In this document: in pieces, positions 47,890-60,304 of the stretch
Layout of the letters: each line of letters starts with the position of its first letter
How positions within the stretch are numbered: position 1 is the stretch's first letter
Assembly (NCBI GenBank): GCA_009617715.1
Contig: VTFK01000003.1
Location: 310,001 to 374,000, forward strand
DNA length: 64,000 nucleotides
Direction of reading: 5' to 3'
DNA from: Plectrocnemia conspersa
Lineage: Eukaryota > Arthropoda > Insecta > Trichoptera > Polycentropodidae
The notes under the pieces: model-generated
Seen by the model: the letters and a program-made list of their open reading frames with translations, nothing else
What the model was told of the DNA's origin: nothing
Databases searched by the model: none
Program-made: the position numbers and the translations under genes

Positions 47890-50800
47890 GGTTTATTAGA
47901 ATAGCGGGTTTTTGCCTTTACAAAACCTTAATCAGTATAATATCAAAAACAAATTAAGCTGATTATTAATAATATAAAAAAATCGTACTCATTAGGCAAT
48001 ATTTTATTGTAAAAAATATAGTAAACAATCACACTAAAATAATATTTATTTAATCAAACTTGTTGATAAGCTATGTAATTTAATACAAAAGTATACGATT
48101 AAATCTATTAATCAAAACAAAGTATCTGTCATAAATAGCATGACTAGGTAATGTAGCGTTCATTTGTGGCATGACCTCAGACCTCAAAGGTTAAAATCAT
48201 ATGAAATGCAGATACGATCCTTGATTATGATAAAATCATTAATCAATCAACTTGCATGTAAAATAGTATATTCATAATATTATTAAAATTATTTAAAAAT
48301 ATATTTTAATCACAAATTCGGTCCTGGTTAACGAATCGTGCAACATGTGATTTATCACAAGATGAATACATATAAATAAACAAAGAACTGTTATGTATGT
48401 ATATAAATAAGATATACGAAAAAAAAGCATATGCTTATGCCATAATATTATATTGTATATAATACAATTATATATACAATCAGTAGAAGTAAGTAGTTTA
48501 TCATTTTTTAATATGAATAAATTTTTGTACGTTTATTTATAGGATCGCACCTGCTAAACAATTTACAAGTGCATTCAAAGTAATAATATGTAATCATGCA
48601 TATGATATCATGATATAAAACTAGTATTTATATGTATTATATTTTTTTTATAAAATATGTGCATCTTTTTTCTTTGAAAAATAACACCTTGGGTTTTAGA
48701 GTTTTACAAGTAATAACTCAAAATATGTGTATGTAATTACATATAACATACACGCTGTAATTTTACATAATTTTAAAACCAGATTGCTGAACATATCCGG
48801 GATAATTTTAATTATGAATGTCTTAAAACTAATAACAAACAAGTAATTATACGTAAGGTCAGTATAATACAGTTATTTACAAACATACTAAATATTTATT
48901 GTAATTATTATTTGTTACAACATAAAAATCAATAGTATATTATTTTTTTAGCTTTATAAGTTTTTTATTGATATACTAATTTAGATATAGTTTTGCAATT
49001 TAAAATAAATTGATTTTGCAGAAAATAGTAGTAATATATTCATGTATTAAAAAAATATAATTAGGCATCTGGTTATTTTTTTTATGTATTTATGTTTTTA
49101 TATTGAAAAACGAATACAATATAATAGGTATAATTGTTCTTAAATAAATCAAAGAAACAAGATTTATATTATTTTATTAAAAGACTTTTATGCAAGGGTG
49201 AACTATTTTTTTTTCATACAAAAATTTGACAAAAAATGTTAATGGAAGATTGAGATAAGTCAGAAAAATGTGGTAAAACACAGATAAAATAAACCTACCT
49301 ATGTAGCTAAGAATTCAGACAAGTCATTAAAGCAGTAATCCTTAATTACAAGAGAGCTTGTAAACCATCTAACAAATTTTATGTTTAAAGGGAATTAAAA
49401 ATTAATCATTATTATACATATATAAGTAAATAAAATATCTTACGATAATCTTAACTAGAACCATTCATATTTAAGATATAAGTCAACGATATAATGTATG
49501 TAAAATATAAAAAACTATATAACACTATTAAATTATTAAGCTTAGAATTGATTTACTTTTGTATCACTTTAATATTTTTGCAAATCATATTAAATTTATT
49601 TAATCTAAAACTAGTTGACTTAATTAAGTTTGTTTCAAATTATTTCTACGTCACTTATGTAGCATCTATATTTATTTAAATTATGATGGGGTTTTTAAGT
49701 GCTAATTTATAAAAAAAAAATATATATCGAATGATATAAATAGTTTGGTAAAATTTATGTATAAAAAATTTAGAATAGCATTTTTTAAAAAATGCATTAT
49801 ACGTACAAATTGATAAAAACTTGTAATAGTTTAGTTAGTATTGTTGACTAAGTTTTAAACAGCTATTTAAATTTTGTAACCCTTAACTTTTGCACCGTTT
49901 ATATTAGTTTAAAAATTATTAATAAAATAGGAACATTTATAGATTTGCTTATTTGCCAGAATTGTATTAAACATTTGTTGTAAATTTATTTAACGTAATT
50001 TTTGGTAGCTTTTAAAATAGTTTTTTTAAATTTCAATGTAAAATTTTTAAGGGTTTCGCTTCAAAAGTTCCACAGGCTTTTACTTTTACGGAAAAAGATC
50101 TAGCAGAAAAAAGATCCAGCAGACAATTGATCCGCATTATTAAAAAATTCAACACTTCGTACTTCACGATTGGATTTTGATTTGATTGACTTACATATTT
50201 TTAGTTAGCTGTGAAAAAATGAAATATAAAATTTCTGTTACTACTCGATTCAAAGTTTAATCAAACACTCTTTCTTTAAAAAATATTTTTTAAATTATTT
50301 TTGTGAATGCTATGTCGTTAGATCAAATGCTGTGAGATTCAAATATTGCCTAGATCTTTTGTCTTAGGCTAAATATTATTTTAGGACCAAAATTTCTGCA
50401 AATATAATTGTAAGAGCTTAGGTCAGCACATTTTTGACCGAGAGTTTATTAAAAAAAATGCGAAAATATTGCTAAACTATCAGATTTTTTTTACCTATTA
50501 GTTTAAATATTAAATTTCAAGTAATAAATTTATTTTGTAGATTTATTAAGTTAATTAATGTTTATCAGTAGAATTTTTTAAATTTGTTCTACTTTACGTT
50601 TTCAGTTTGATATCAATTTCAAAAATTAATAATGCAACTTTCTAAGTATATTTATAAAAAAACAATACGAAAGTTTTCTTAGCTGTATATTTTAATTTTG
50701 CTACACTATATATTTTCAGCAAGAAAAAAAAGCAATTGCAATTTTTTTCATGCATATTTTAATGGAAATTTTTAGATGTGTTTAATTATCAGTTAAATTT

Positions 50801-51650
50801 AAAGTTTTTTGAAAATAAGTTAACGTCTCTTTTGCTTGATTTTATATTAAATAAATTAAATAGAAATTTTAAGAGAACATTTTTGGGTTTAAATTTATAA
50901 AAAAAGGTTTAAAAATATTATTAAATTTTGCAGCATTTTAATTTAAAAATAAATTAGTGGTAATTTATTGATAAAATAATATTTTTTTCGGAAGTTTGAT
51001 TGCTTAACTAAATATGCATTTTTGTTTGAATTTTGTCTTTCGTTACTTTTTGCACCCTTAATAAAAATTTTTAAAGTATACTTCAGAGTTTTATAATATT
51101 GTTATTATTGCTAAGTTGATTTCAAATTACAATAAAAATATGGTTGAAAAAAATATAAATTTGATTATAAATAATCTGTTTAATATTATTGGGGGAATTA
51201 CTTAGTTAAGTAATTATAATATAAACACTGGTAATTTTTTTTAAATATCACAATAATAATTATAGAAAAACAATTATATCTAAAAGATCACAAAAATTAT
51301 GATTTTAAAAATTAAAAAAAGGAAATTTTCTCTATAATGAGAAATTGTAAAGTAAATTAAAAAAAAACTAACAACATATTACAAATGCTAAATTAAGCAT
51401 ATTAAATAGTAGTAAACCAAACGTAGTATATGACTTGAATCAATAAATTAAAATGATTTAATGACCGATAATAAATAAAAATCCTTTTTTTGTATATGTG
51501 TATATATATAGGTTTTAAAAAGTTAGTTACGTATTTAATAATAAATTAAGATATATATGATTGAACATTTAAAATTATTTACCGATAATTTAGGATTAAC
51601 TATACATAATAAAATAATTACAATTAAGAAAATATTGCGTAGAAGTGGGG
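47890..51650. other. Long AT-rich spacer, nothing recognised
   Basis: Extended A/T tracts with Ile/Phe/Leu-rich chance frames. Nuclear-receptor-like half-sites TGACCTCAGACCTC and AAAGGTTA near 48,173 are the only motif noted. Confidence 0.55.
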
Positions 51651-51659
51651 CTGGAATTG

Positions 51660-52830
51660 GCTTATATTTATTATTTATTATTATTTTATTTTTATTTTAT
51701 TTTATTTTATTAATTTATTTAGCTTAATAGCTAATCTTTACATCTAACAAATTTAGTAAACATATATAAAAATATATAAAAAAAATACATAACAGAAAAA
51801 AAAAAAAAAATATACAATAATAAAGTCTTAAATTATAATTTATTTCTATATGTACGAAGTGTTTTTTTATTCCATTTATGAAACCCGTTATATTTTTTTG
51901 TTTCATTATTTCTTTGGAAGACTATTATATGCATTCCGTACATAATTCCTCTAGCCAAATTACTCGTTTTCTTAACTTAATTATCTTTAAATTTTCTCTA
52001 TTTCTAGTATTATATTTATGTACATCTTTATTTCTTATTAAATACTTATTAAAATATTCTGGTAACATATTATTTTTCTAACTTATATATAAATACTAAA
52101 ACATTCATGTTCAATATTTCTTGAACATTCAACCACTCTAATCTATCAATCATACTTTTTTACAATTAGTTAATCTTTTTTATTTAAGACTACTCTCATT
52201 GCCCTATTTTTTGTAATTTTTTTGCAACATTTGTTTATCTAATTTATTTAACATATTTAATAGTGTTGCACAATAATTAAAATGGGGCAATATTATACTA
52301 TTGTAAATTATTTTTATTGTATTTATACTTAATATATTTCTTAATCTAGATAATAAACCTATTTTTTTCTACTTTTTTTTTTTTTTAATATGTAATTACA
52401 ATGTTCTTTAAAATTTAATTTTGTATCAACAATTACTCCTAAATATTTTATATTATCCACTATTTCTATACAAGAGCTATTTATTACTATTTTGGTACTA
52501 TTATCTAACACATTTTTATAATTAATAAACATACATTTAGTTTTATTCTCATTTAATTTAAGTACATTATTCTTTAACCATATTTCTAATATACTTAATT
52601 CATTATTTAAATTATTTACAATTTATTTAATGTTATTATGCAATACATTAATGTGTCATCCGCAAATAGATGAATTTTACATTTTTTTTTCATAATTAAC
52701 TATATCATTAAATACAAAACAAATAACAATGGTCCCAATTTAGACCCTTGTGGTACTCCATAAGACACTAATTTCTCAGAATATACATTATTTATTTTAA
52801 CTTTTGAAAATATAATTAATTATTAAACCA
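51660..52830 (-). mobile_element. Non-LTR retrotransposon family B, minus copy
   Basis: Minus-strand translation from about 52,790: SEKLVSYGVPQGSKLGPLLF, HLFADDTLMY (catalytic FADD), LKNNVLKLNENKTKCMFINY, IKYLGVIVDTKLNFKEHCNY, LLSRLRNILSINTIKIIYNS, then ILPHFNYCATLLNMLNKLD, DRLEWLNVQEILNM and ITGFINGIKKHFVHIEINYN. Between these lie about six frameshifts. The 3' UTR carries GATTAGCTATTAAGC and ends in a TAAAA/TAAAT-rich tail at about 51,660. This is the most complete copy of family B in the window and covers palm to 3' end. It is not active. Confidence 0.85.
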
Positions 52831-53254
52831 TCTTAAAACTATATCCTTATATATAAAAGTTTTTTAAAAAAACATGTCATATTTGTTTTAATAGAATAAA
52901 TATATATCTTAATTTTAAATGCAAAACAAGATGAAAATTATTATTAAATGCGTACTTGCTTTAAGATACAAATTTAAAAAATTCTACTGCTTATATAAGT
53001 TGTTAGTAAGCAAAATTGTATTTGTACAAAACACAAAACGTGACACTATAGTTACAAATATCGATGTCAATAAGAATTACAGACACTATATATATTTATA
53101 TTATTTTGCTTAGTCGCATCCTTCTTTTTGAACTTGGTCTTTTCATACTGACTATTATGGAAACTAAGATCTAAAATACGGTTTTGAGAAATTAAAGACA
53201 AGGCGTTATTCTGGGCCTGGTTTAATTTTCAATTTAATTTTGAAGGGTCCGAAT

Positions 53255-53345
53255 TTTCGATTACGAATATTCTATCAATTATTCGAATATTCATATACAG
53301 TGGAAAATCATACGAATAATTTGAATAATCGAATATTCAATTTAG
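53255..53345. repeat. Cluster of GAATATTC / ATTATTCGAATATTC repeats
   Basis: GAATATTC-type words occur four times in 90 bp in both orientations (for example ATTATTCGAATATTC and GAATAATCGAATATTC), forming imperfect inverted repeats. The cluster abuts a family A tail. Confidence 0.55.
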
Positions 53346-53348
53346 AAT

Positions 53349-53425
53349 CCTAATATGACCCATTGGGATAACCTGTTAGGCCATGATGGTTTTAATTTAG
53401 TTAAAATAAATAAATTAATTTAGAG
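53349..53425 (+). mobile_element. Severely 5'-truncated family A tail
   Basis: ACCCATTGGGATAACCTG, then TTAGGCCATGATGGT and TTTAATTTAGTTAAAATAAA match the 3' UTR of the copy at 34.9 kb. The 5' arm of the stem-loop is missing, so truncation fell inside the structure. Confidence 0.7.
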
Positions 53426-53569
53426 ATATTATTTATACCTCCTCGAAAAATTGTTATACCGTGCGAAAGATTCTTTACCTGAAGAGGTATTTTATAATAA
53501 ATTTCAGGCTAATTTTTACTAGGCCATTGACTTTAATATATCATTATCGATTCAAATACTATCATAATA

Positions 53570-54070
53570 TTTTTTACAAAGGCTCAAAATCCGGCGTTTT
53601 GTTTCCCCTTTGTCCGTTTTTGATGGACGCCTGGCAACTCTCGCGAGCGCCTCGCGCATTCAATAAAGCATGCGTTGATGCCTCGTGTCGAATCGCGAAT
53701 TTATAGGCGTACCTGCTTGAATTATCGTCAAGTTGCAGATGTATTTTGTTAACAAGTGAATTTATTTACATCGACGCACTGCGCATAAATCCAATTTAAG
53801 TCGTCGAAAAGCCAGGATGGAAATTAATGCCGCCGTCACTTCTCCTTTTCGGCTCGAGGATTCAGGTCACGAGGATCTCCCGCGGTGAACAGCTCCTTTA
53901 ATGTGGCCACCGGCGTACGAGGATTTAATATTGATGATGTTGTATACGCGAGGTTAGAATATGATTATCATGTGAATGGAGAAACGTCTCTATAGAACCA
54001 GGAATTTGCTTTTTATGTATCTCCTATAAGGACAGCCAGTCTAGCTTCTATCGTGTGAAGCGTCACATTC
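53570..54070. promoter_or_regulatory. GC-richer island, putative enhancer or exon-proximal element
   Basis: About 500 bases of balanced composition with GGAAATTAATGCCGCC (homeodomain), GTGGCCAC and TCTCGCGAGCG words. A frame ending at 53,706 (GVLFPLCPFLMDAWQLSR...) starts in AT-rich DNA and has no domain. About 500 bp away from the candidate exon at 54.6 kb. Confidence 0.35.
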
Positions 54071-54586
54071 AATGATAATAACTACTCGGTAAAAATAAGA
54101 TAATAGTGACAATTTAGAATATTATACTATGGTGAAAATAAATATAAAAAGAAAAATAATTGCCATTTTGCCATGAGTGCAAAACCGCTGATAAAGAATA
54201 GTGTTTTAAAACAGGTAATAAAGTAGCAGAAACTCGTAAAATAAACAATTCTTTTGGTGCAGGTATTGTTAAGGAATATACGATGCAATGGTTGTTGCAA
54301 ATAATCACGCTTGGGAGAAGATCTTTAAGATGAATTATTACGAAAAAAATATTATTTCTACAGTAAGAGATTAGCATAATGCTTGGACAAAAATAAAACT
54401 TTAAAGTATTTTACCAAAACGAAATTACACGATAATAAACATCGCACGGTTTTTCGCAAATTTTTGAGCACTTTATTAATGATAAAATTAATCATTTTAA
54501 TTATATTGATTTAAAAATAATCCCAACAATTCCTGCAAAGTTTTTATGCGTTCGTTTTTTTATTTCAATTACTGCCACACTCTGGT

Positions 54587-54742
54587 TTATTGCCCCGCAT
54601 TGTTGTCGGCCAACCTTTGGGTCATTCTTTCATCGGTTATGCTACTTTTTTCTGAGGTCCTTACAAGGAGTTCTGGTCCCATCCTTTGTCCGACCGCCTT
54701 GCCTTCGCCACTGAACAGTAGTTTACAAATAAGGCACTGTAG
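54587..54742 (-). CDS. Candidate 3'-terminal coding exon of an unknown gene
   Basis: On the minus strand a good splice acceptor (TGTTTTTTAACAG) ends at 54,743. The next codons give 51 residues, LQCLICKLLFSGEGKAVGQR, then MGPELLVRTSEKSSI and TDERMTQRLADNNAGQ, ending in TAA (54,587-54,589). Composition is soluble and charged, unlike the Phe/Ile-rich chance frames of this window. AATAAA words follow within 40 bp on the minus strand. A CxxC pair (CLIC) opens the segment, but no His partner for a zinc finger is present. I do not recognise the family. The upstream exons would lie at higher coordinates and were not found. An overlapping plus frame (54,546-54,749) is Leu/Ser-rich and less convincing. 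Confidence 0.38.
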   Translation of the reverse strand, partial: LQCLICKLLFSGEGKAVGQRMGPELLVRTSEKSSITDERMTQRLADNNAGQ

Positions 54743-54784
54743 CTGTTAAAAAACACATACTCAAACGATAAAATTTCCATTTTT

Positions 54785-55605
54785 CCCAGTGCTCCATTCA
54801 ATAAGTAAAGGACAATATATATTTAAAACTAATCAATGGAATAATTTGGGAGCAGTTGAACAATACTATACAAGCATTTCATTGATATAATTATTAACAA
54901 AAAAAACATACTCCGAAGAGTACATAAAAAAAAGTATAAGTTAACAAAAAACTTGTTTAATACATATAATAATATGTACAACCTAATCTGTGAAAATTAT
55001 ATAATAAGTACTAATTCATAAATTAAAAAATACTAAGGTCCATATATTATTTTAACCGAGGTCTTTCAGATACTAGTTAATTTATATATAAATACTTAAG
55101 ATTTAATTTATTAATATTATCTAATTCTGAATATTTATAAATGACGAATGAAATAAAAAAAAATAGGTATTTAAATATGTTTTATACAACATGAGAGCAA
55201 CATCAGTAAATATATACATATGTATGCTTATACATTAACTATTTATACCCTTTCAGCATTTTTGATAAAATTTTGCATAGTTGCGCTTTAGGACCCTGCT
55301 CAAAACAGAGACAGCATCACACCTTCACTCGGATAAAATAACTACTTCATAAAATTGCCTTATCCAATAAGTAAAAGTAGCAAATATATTGTTTAAAACT
55401 AATTAATGAAATATTATGAGCAGCTTAACAATAATATATATGGTTATAAAAAAATATTATGCATCATTATTACCACAAATATTAGTTAAGAATTCAACAA
55501 AAAGTGCCAAAAGCTTTCTTTATTTATTTTTTGTTTAATACATATTAGAATATGGATTGCAAATTTTGTGATAATTATATATTAGGAACTAATTTTGAAC
55601 TTACT
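54785..55605 (+). repeat. Diverged direct duplication of about 245 bp
   Basis: Copy one at 54,788-55,030 and copy two at 55,357-55,605, offset about 570 bp. Shared words: CAATAAGTAAA, TTTAAAACTAAT, GAGCAG followed by AACAATA, TTGTTTAATACATAT and GAAAATTATATAATA versus GATAATTATATATTA. No coding. Either a tandem duplication or two copies of an unknown short repeat. Confidence 0.65.
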
Positions 55606-56010
55606 GAAATCGCTGAAAACACGCATGTGCTTGGTAAGTTCCTTAAGAAGCTGAATAGATCGAATTAAGCGACTTCCTGACCGCAACAGTTAAGAATCAG
55701 GGACGCAATCACAATCACGGATTGTCGACACCACCCTTCAATAAAATGTATTTTTTAACTTTTATAGCAAAAGGTTCTTAAGATACAAATACGGATACGA
55801 TCCGTACTTCTTATTATAGAGATATTTTTTAATTTCTCTCTAAATTCTCTCTGACTGTGTTTCACTGATATTTCAGACATTAAAACCATATTTAAAGGCG
55901 TCCCCAATTAACATATCGTATATAATGTGAATTGGCAATAAATTGTTAAAGTGACACGCGCTCCGCATAATGAACCCGAGCACCTAAGACGCCATATCGC
56001 AAACTTAAAC
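55605..56010. other. Mixed-composition stretch, nothing identified
   Basis: Small GC-richer patches at 55,620-55,740 and 55,950-56,010. No frame or element recognised. Confidence 0.35.
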
Positions 56011-56044
56011 TAAATTTCTATCTCTGCACATACTTTTAATTAAA

Positions 56045-56300
56045 AACAATATAAATTTTATCCCTGCGGTGCACCAAAACTATTTAAGTACTTGTTGGAG
56101 CAAACTGGCGGCTAATAAGTAGCTTGCAATAAAACTAACAAAACTGTTCGAAAAGCTAAAGTTGCTTTATTTTCGAAAAAATATTACCTAATAAACACCG
56201 TCAATACTTTTTGAATGTCAGTATAGATGAATCTGGATTTTAGAATCTAAGGACTGTCACTGCCTTTGAGAAGAAAGGAGTGTCAGTAGAAAGTGGACAA
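56045..56300 (-). pseudogene. Reverse transcriptase scrap
   Basis: On the minus strand IYTDIQKVLTVF (about 56,230-56,195) matches RT motif A (YTDFEKAFDRV), and FGAPQG (about 56,080-56,060) matches the PQG motif. The distance of about 47 codons is near the usual 55-65. Only the fingers-palm junction survives. Family not determined. Confidence 0.5.
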
Positions 56301-58300
56301 AACCGTGTCATTGATCCACTAGAGCATGTTTACATTAATAATATAAAACAGCTTTGAAAAAATAATAATACCATTCGGTAAGTTACTTAATTTCTGAAGA
56401 AGAAAGTTCGAGACTTAAAGAGTTAAATTTGTGTACTCTCTCTGATGAACCGCCTTTTAATATATGTTTGTTTAAATATAAAAAGAACGGCTTTCTTAAT
56501 TTATTCTTAGGTGGATTTGCGTTTCATCTAAATCTCAGACAACGCTTCGATAAATAAATAGCAATACGCAATTAAATAATCAATAAATATTATGTTTAAT
56601 ATACAGATAAAAAATAAATACAATTTCAAGAATCTTATAAAAATAAAAATATTATTTATATTTATAAGAATGCAGTTATGTTATTTATTTACTCAATAAA
56701 TTTTAATGCTGCGGTTATAACACAATTAAATGTATTAAGTGTGTATTATTTTGCTAATTGCATGTATTATGGCGCTCTGAGGCGAACCGCGTTTTGAGCA
56801 CCGCTGAAACGCAAATTATACCACTTAAGTTGTAAAAAATGAAAGTTTACCCAAAAAAAAAAGAAACAATGATCACGGCGATACACCAACGATCGTGATT
56901 TATATTACACGAGTGCGATTCTTCTCAGTCTTCTATGATGTGTTGCAAGACCCATTTTAAAAATTGATAAATGGACGTAGGGTCTCAAAAAAATCGCTTC
57001 ACACACTGACCTCTAATTATTAATTAATTAACGATTTTCGTGAGCGGACGACTAATGCATTGAGAGAGGTCAGAATTTAATTAATATTACGTTATGATTG
57101 AGAAAATTATGCTACATTATTTTGCAATTGAATTTATTTTGGTTTGCGATTAATTATATATAACTAGGTTGTCAGTGACATATGCATTTTTATATTTTAA
57201 ACACTGCAGTTAAAAACTACTTTTGTATGTAATTATTATGTTAAGCAAATGTCTTAATTTGGTCAAATATGCAATACTAGTTTATAAGCAGATGTTATTG
57301 TTAATAATTAAAATACATATTGAATGTATATTTTTTATTTAATTCAATATATTAACTTGAAAATTAAATAATGAAACTACAATACAATTATTAAAAAATC
57401 TAGGGCACGTGGAATAATACCATTTAATTGAGATATCACGATAAAGTGTTATTTATATAAATATTTTAGTTTATATAGCAATTAAATATTCCTAATTTAA
57501 AACACTAATATTTATTCATTGCGATATTTTTCATTACTTACTAAACCATCTTAATATATCATAATATTATAATGTTATGCTAATTTTGGGTGCAAATAAA
57601 TTACGATATTCAATTAAGAAAATAATTGATTAAAATTATTAATATACTCCGTGAAATCAATTAGATGCGGCTTAATATATGGTAAATGTAAATTGCCATT
57701 TTTTAAATATGTTTGGTAGCTATATACTTTTTTGAGTTATATAACGGTATATTATAAATAAAATATTATATAGTATATAATATATATATATATATATACT
57801 AACGCTTAGTAGTGATGTAAAATTAATACATAAACCAATTCAAGCATATATTTATATTATTTAATGAAAAAATATACAGAAATTGATTTGAGTAATTCAA
57901 ATAAAAAAAAATATCATTTTTACGATTGAGAATGATGTAACAGTATATGATCTCAACTCTATTATTTTAAAGAATATTTGTTATAGAATATTAACTATAT
58001 ATTTTGGTTATTAATGAGACAAGGAGTAATATGATATTACTCATTTTTTATAAAAAAAATTATATTTAATTATTGTAATATATTCGTAACGTGATAAAGA
58101 ATTGTACCTACATTTTGTATAATTCATATATGAAAACAACAAAATAATAGTACCATTTTATTAGTTTTTGTATAATGTTTTCCACAATTTGTAAAGTAAT
58201 GTGAGGTGGAAAGTTTAAGATATTTATAGTAAGTTTATGTTATAAAAAAAAAATTATAATAATAAAACATATATTTGTGTGTATTTTGAAATATAGTGGC
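56300..58300. other. AT-rich spacer with two inverted repeats
   Basis: CTGACCTCT (57,006-57,014) is inverted as AGAGGTCAG (57,065-57,073). GAGTAATAT-G-ATATTACTC at 58,024-58,042 is a 19-bp perfect palindrome. No gene recognised. Confidence 0.45.
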
Positions 58301-58305
58301 TCTAA

Positions 58306-58798
58306 CTGTTTGAGGAGTATCGCCGTACATGTACGGCGGATGATTTTGAGGTAACCCAGATAGTTATATACTTTTTTAGCAATAATAAATAAAAAAAAAA
58401 CATTTTATAGAAAATAATACTGATAAATCAAAGAGTACGAAATGAATTAACATTACATAAAAATATTTTAAAATAATTTTATAAAAATATTTAAAGCCTA
58501 TGTATTGATAAAAAAAAATTTAAAAAGCCGAATAATATATAATAAATATGTAAAATAGCGAAAATAATAACAAGAAACGTGATAAAATATATTATTAAAA
58601 CACATTAATACAAAAATGTATTAAAATAAATCAAAGTAATAAAACATTAAAAATCACTGAAGCTTTCTATAATTCACTATAAATGCAGCATAAAATACTA
58701 ATAAATAAATAACAAGAAACATACGTAAAATTAACTCACTCTCAGGAGTATACTAACAAATTAACAAATGTTTATAAATTAACTCACTACTCAAATGG
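58306..58798. mobile_element. Putative piggyBac-type MITE
   Basis: The left end CTGTTTGAGGAGTATCGCC follows CTAA (58,302-58,305). The right end, read inversely, is CCATTTGAGTAGTGAG next to TTAA (58,799-58,802). The ends share about 10 of 13 bases, and TTAA is the piggyBac target site (here one copy mutated). CGCCGTACATGTACGGCG at 58,321-58,338 is an 18-bp perfect palindrome just inside the left end. The interior is AT-rich and noncoding. Ends are short and diverged, so the call is tentative. Confidence 0.4.
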
Positions 58799-59058
58799 TT
58801 AAGCGATATACGAATATCTGTGTTTTTTGTAGTTATTAATTTTTTTATAAATTATATTACTCATAAATTATATAAATAATGGTTGCGGTAACTAAAAACA
58901 ACTTAATCGCTTAAAAAAAATACACCGTAATTTCATCACTAATAACTAAAATAAACATTGCCAATACAAATCAGGAAAATACCGAGATTACAATACATAG
59001 TTCAAGCCCACTCAAAATTATACACATAAAAAAAACGGATATCAAACTAAGCTAATGA

Positions 59059-59395
59059 GAGTGTTGTGAAAAAATTAAAAATAGGAAAAGCCCTGAAATT
59101 AATAGATTAAATAATAAATTTAATAAAAAGTATTCTGAAATTCGTATTTACTATTTAAAAAGCTTCGTCAAAAAAAATTGAGCTTGCTCATTTTTTTTCA
59201 TCATATTGTATTAAAAAAATATAATTATAAACATGAAAATGCTTATAAACTAGTAACATATAAAAACTGAAAAACTTGCTTAATGGAAATGTTAGTAAAA
59301 AAATAAAAAATGGAAAATCCCTAGAATTGTTAAATTAAACAAATTTTTTTAAAAGCTATCAGAAATTTTTATTCACCATTTAAAAAGCCTCAGAA
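59059..59395 (+). repeat. Direct repeat of about 110 bp, two copies
   Basis: Copies at 59,059-59,170 and 59,286-59,395, offset about 228 bp. They share GGAAAAGCCCTGAA versus GGAAAATCCCTAGAA, and TCTGAAATTCGTATTTAC versus TCAGAAATTTTTATTCAC, then ATTTAAAAAGC. Between them a near-perfect hairpin (AAAAAAAATTGAGC / GCTCATTTTTTTT, 59,170-59,198). Confidence 0.7.
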
Positions 59396-59609
59396 TTTAT
59401 GAAAAGTAGTGCAGGAACAAGAAACCTGAAGTGAGCTAGTATTATATATAATTCTCACAACTTCTGTGAATTTGATGCTTTGGTCAAAAGTAGCGGAAAT
59501 ATTCAGTAAATGATTTGGTTCACAAGACTGTAACAAATAGTTTTATAATTATTGCAATATTTTTAGATACTCAAATAAATGTTATATTATCCAATCATTC
59601 AAATGCCAT

Positions 59610-60075
59610 ATCTTACAACTTTTGCTTCTAATCCGACATGTATGCGTGAGAAAATCTCCGCACTCATTCAATATACCGACTCCGGGCGTGAGCCATAAAC
59701 CGATTAATGGCTCGAACTGGTTCATCGGTTCTGACTATCGGCACTGATCTGGCACCTCCTGTGACTAATTGCCTCAGGTGCTATTGCACAGAGTCACGCC
59801 AAACGGCTAGCTGTGTATATATGTGACTCATGGGCCGCAATGTTAAGTTATTCGTCATATGTATCAATAAACCAAGGGATAAATTACTCTGGTCGAGGAA
59901 GAGATATTTTCGTATGTATCGATATGTGCCGTATAAGGACGGGACTGGTTCGTTATTCTGTTTCCACTGATATGATGCACGGTCATGATAGATCACGATG
60001 GATCTGAAGATAAATCTGCAATGGGGTGATCGATGGATCCTCCCACGGTTTAGAACGTTAGCGCGTTGGATTGAC
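59610..60075. promoter_or_regulatory. GC-richer island with homeodomain sites and inverted repeat
   Basis: GAGCCAT (59,690-59,696) and ATGGCTC (59,707-59,713) flank ACCGATTA. CGATTAATGG within it is close to the Exd-Hox composite, and CCATAAA is a posterior Hox-like word. Overlapping short frames on both strands (71 minus, 64 plus) lack domains. Likely a conserved enhancer. Confidence 0.38.
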
Positions 60076-60304
60076 GTTTAAGTGAAATTGAATCTAAAAG
60101 CTTATGCATTTTATCCATTATCGTAACATCTAAATCAGTTCACTTTACTTATGTTTCGCTCTTTTCTATACAATAAAATTAAGCTTTTTGTTTAACCCAA
60201 GTGTTGAAATAAAATAGGAAAGTAAAGTAAATAATTATTCTATTTTTTCCTATTACAATTAAACTCTTGAAAACAGAAAATTGTCATTTTTATAAAATCT
60301 TTTC

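Noticed and set aside
51915..51924. TGGAAGACTA, the miR-7 seed region
   Set aside because: It lies inside a family B retrotransposon, the rest does not match miR-7 and no hairpin partner is present.
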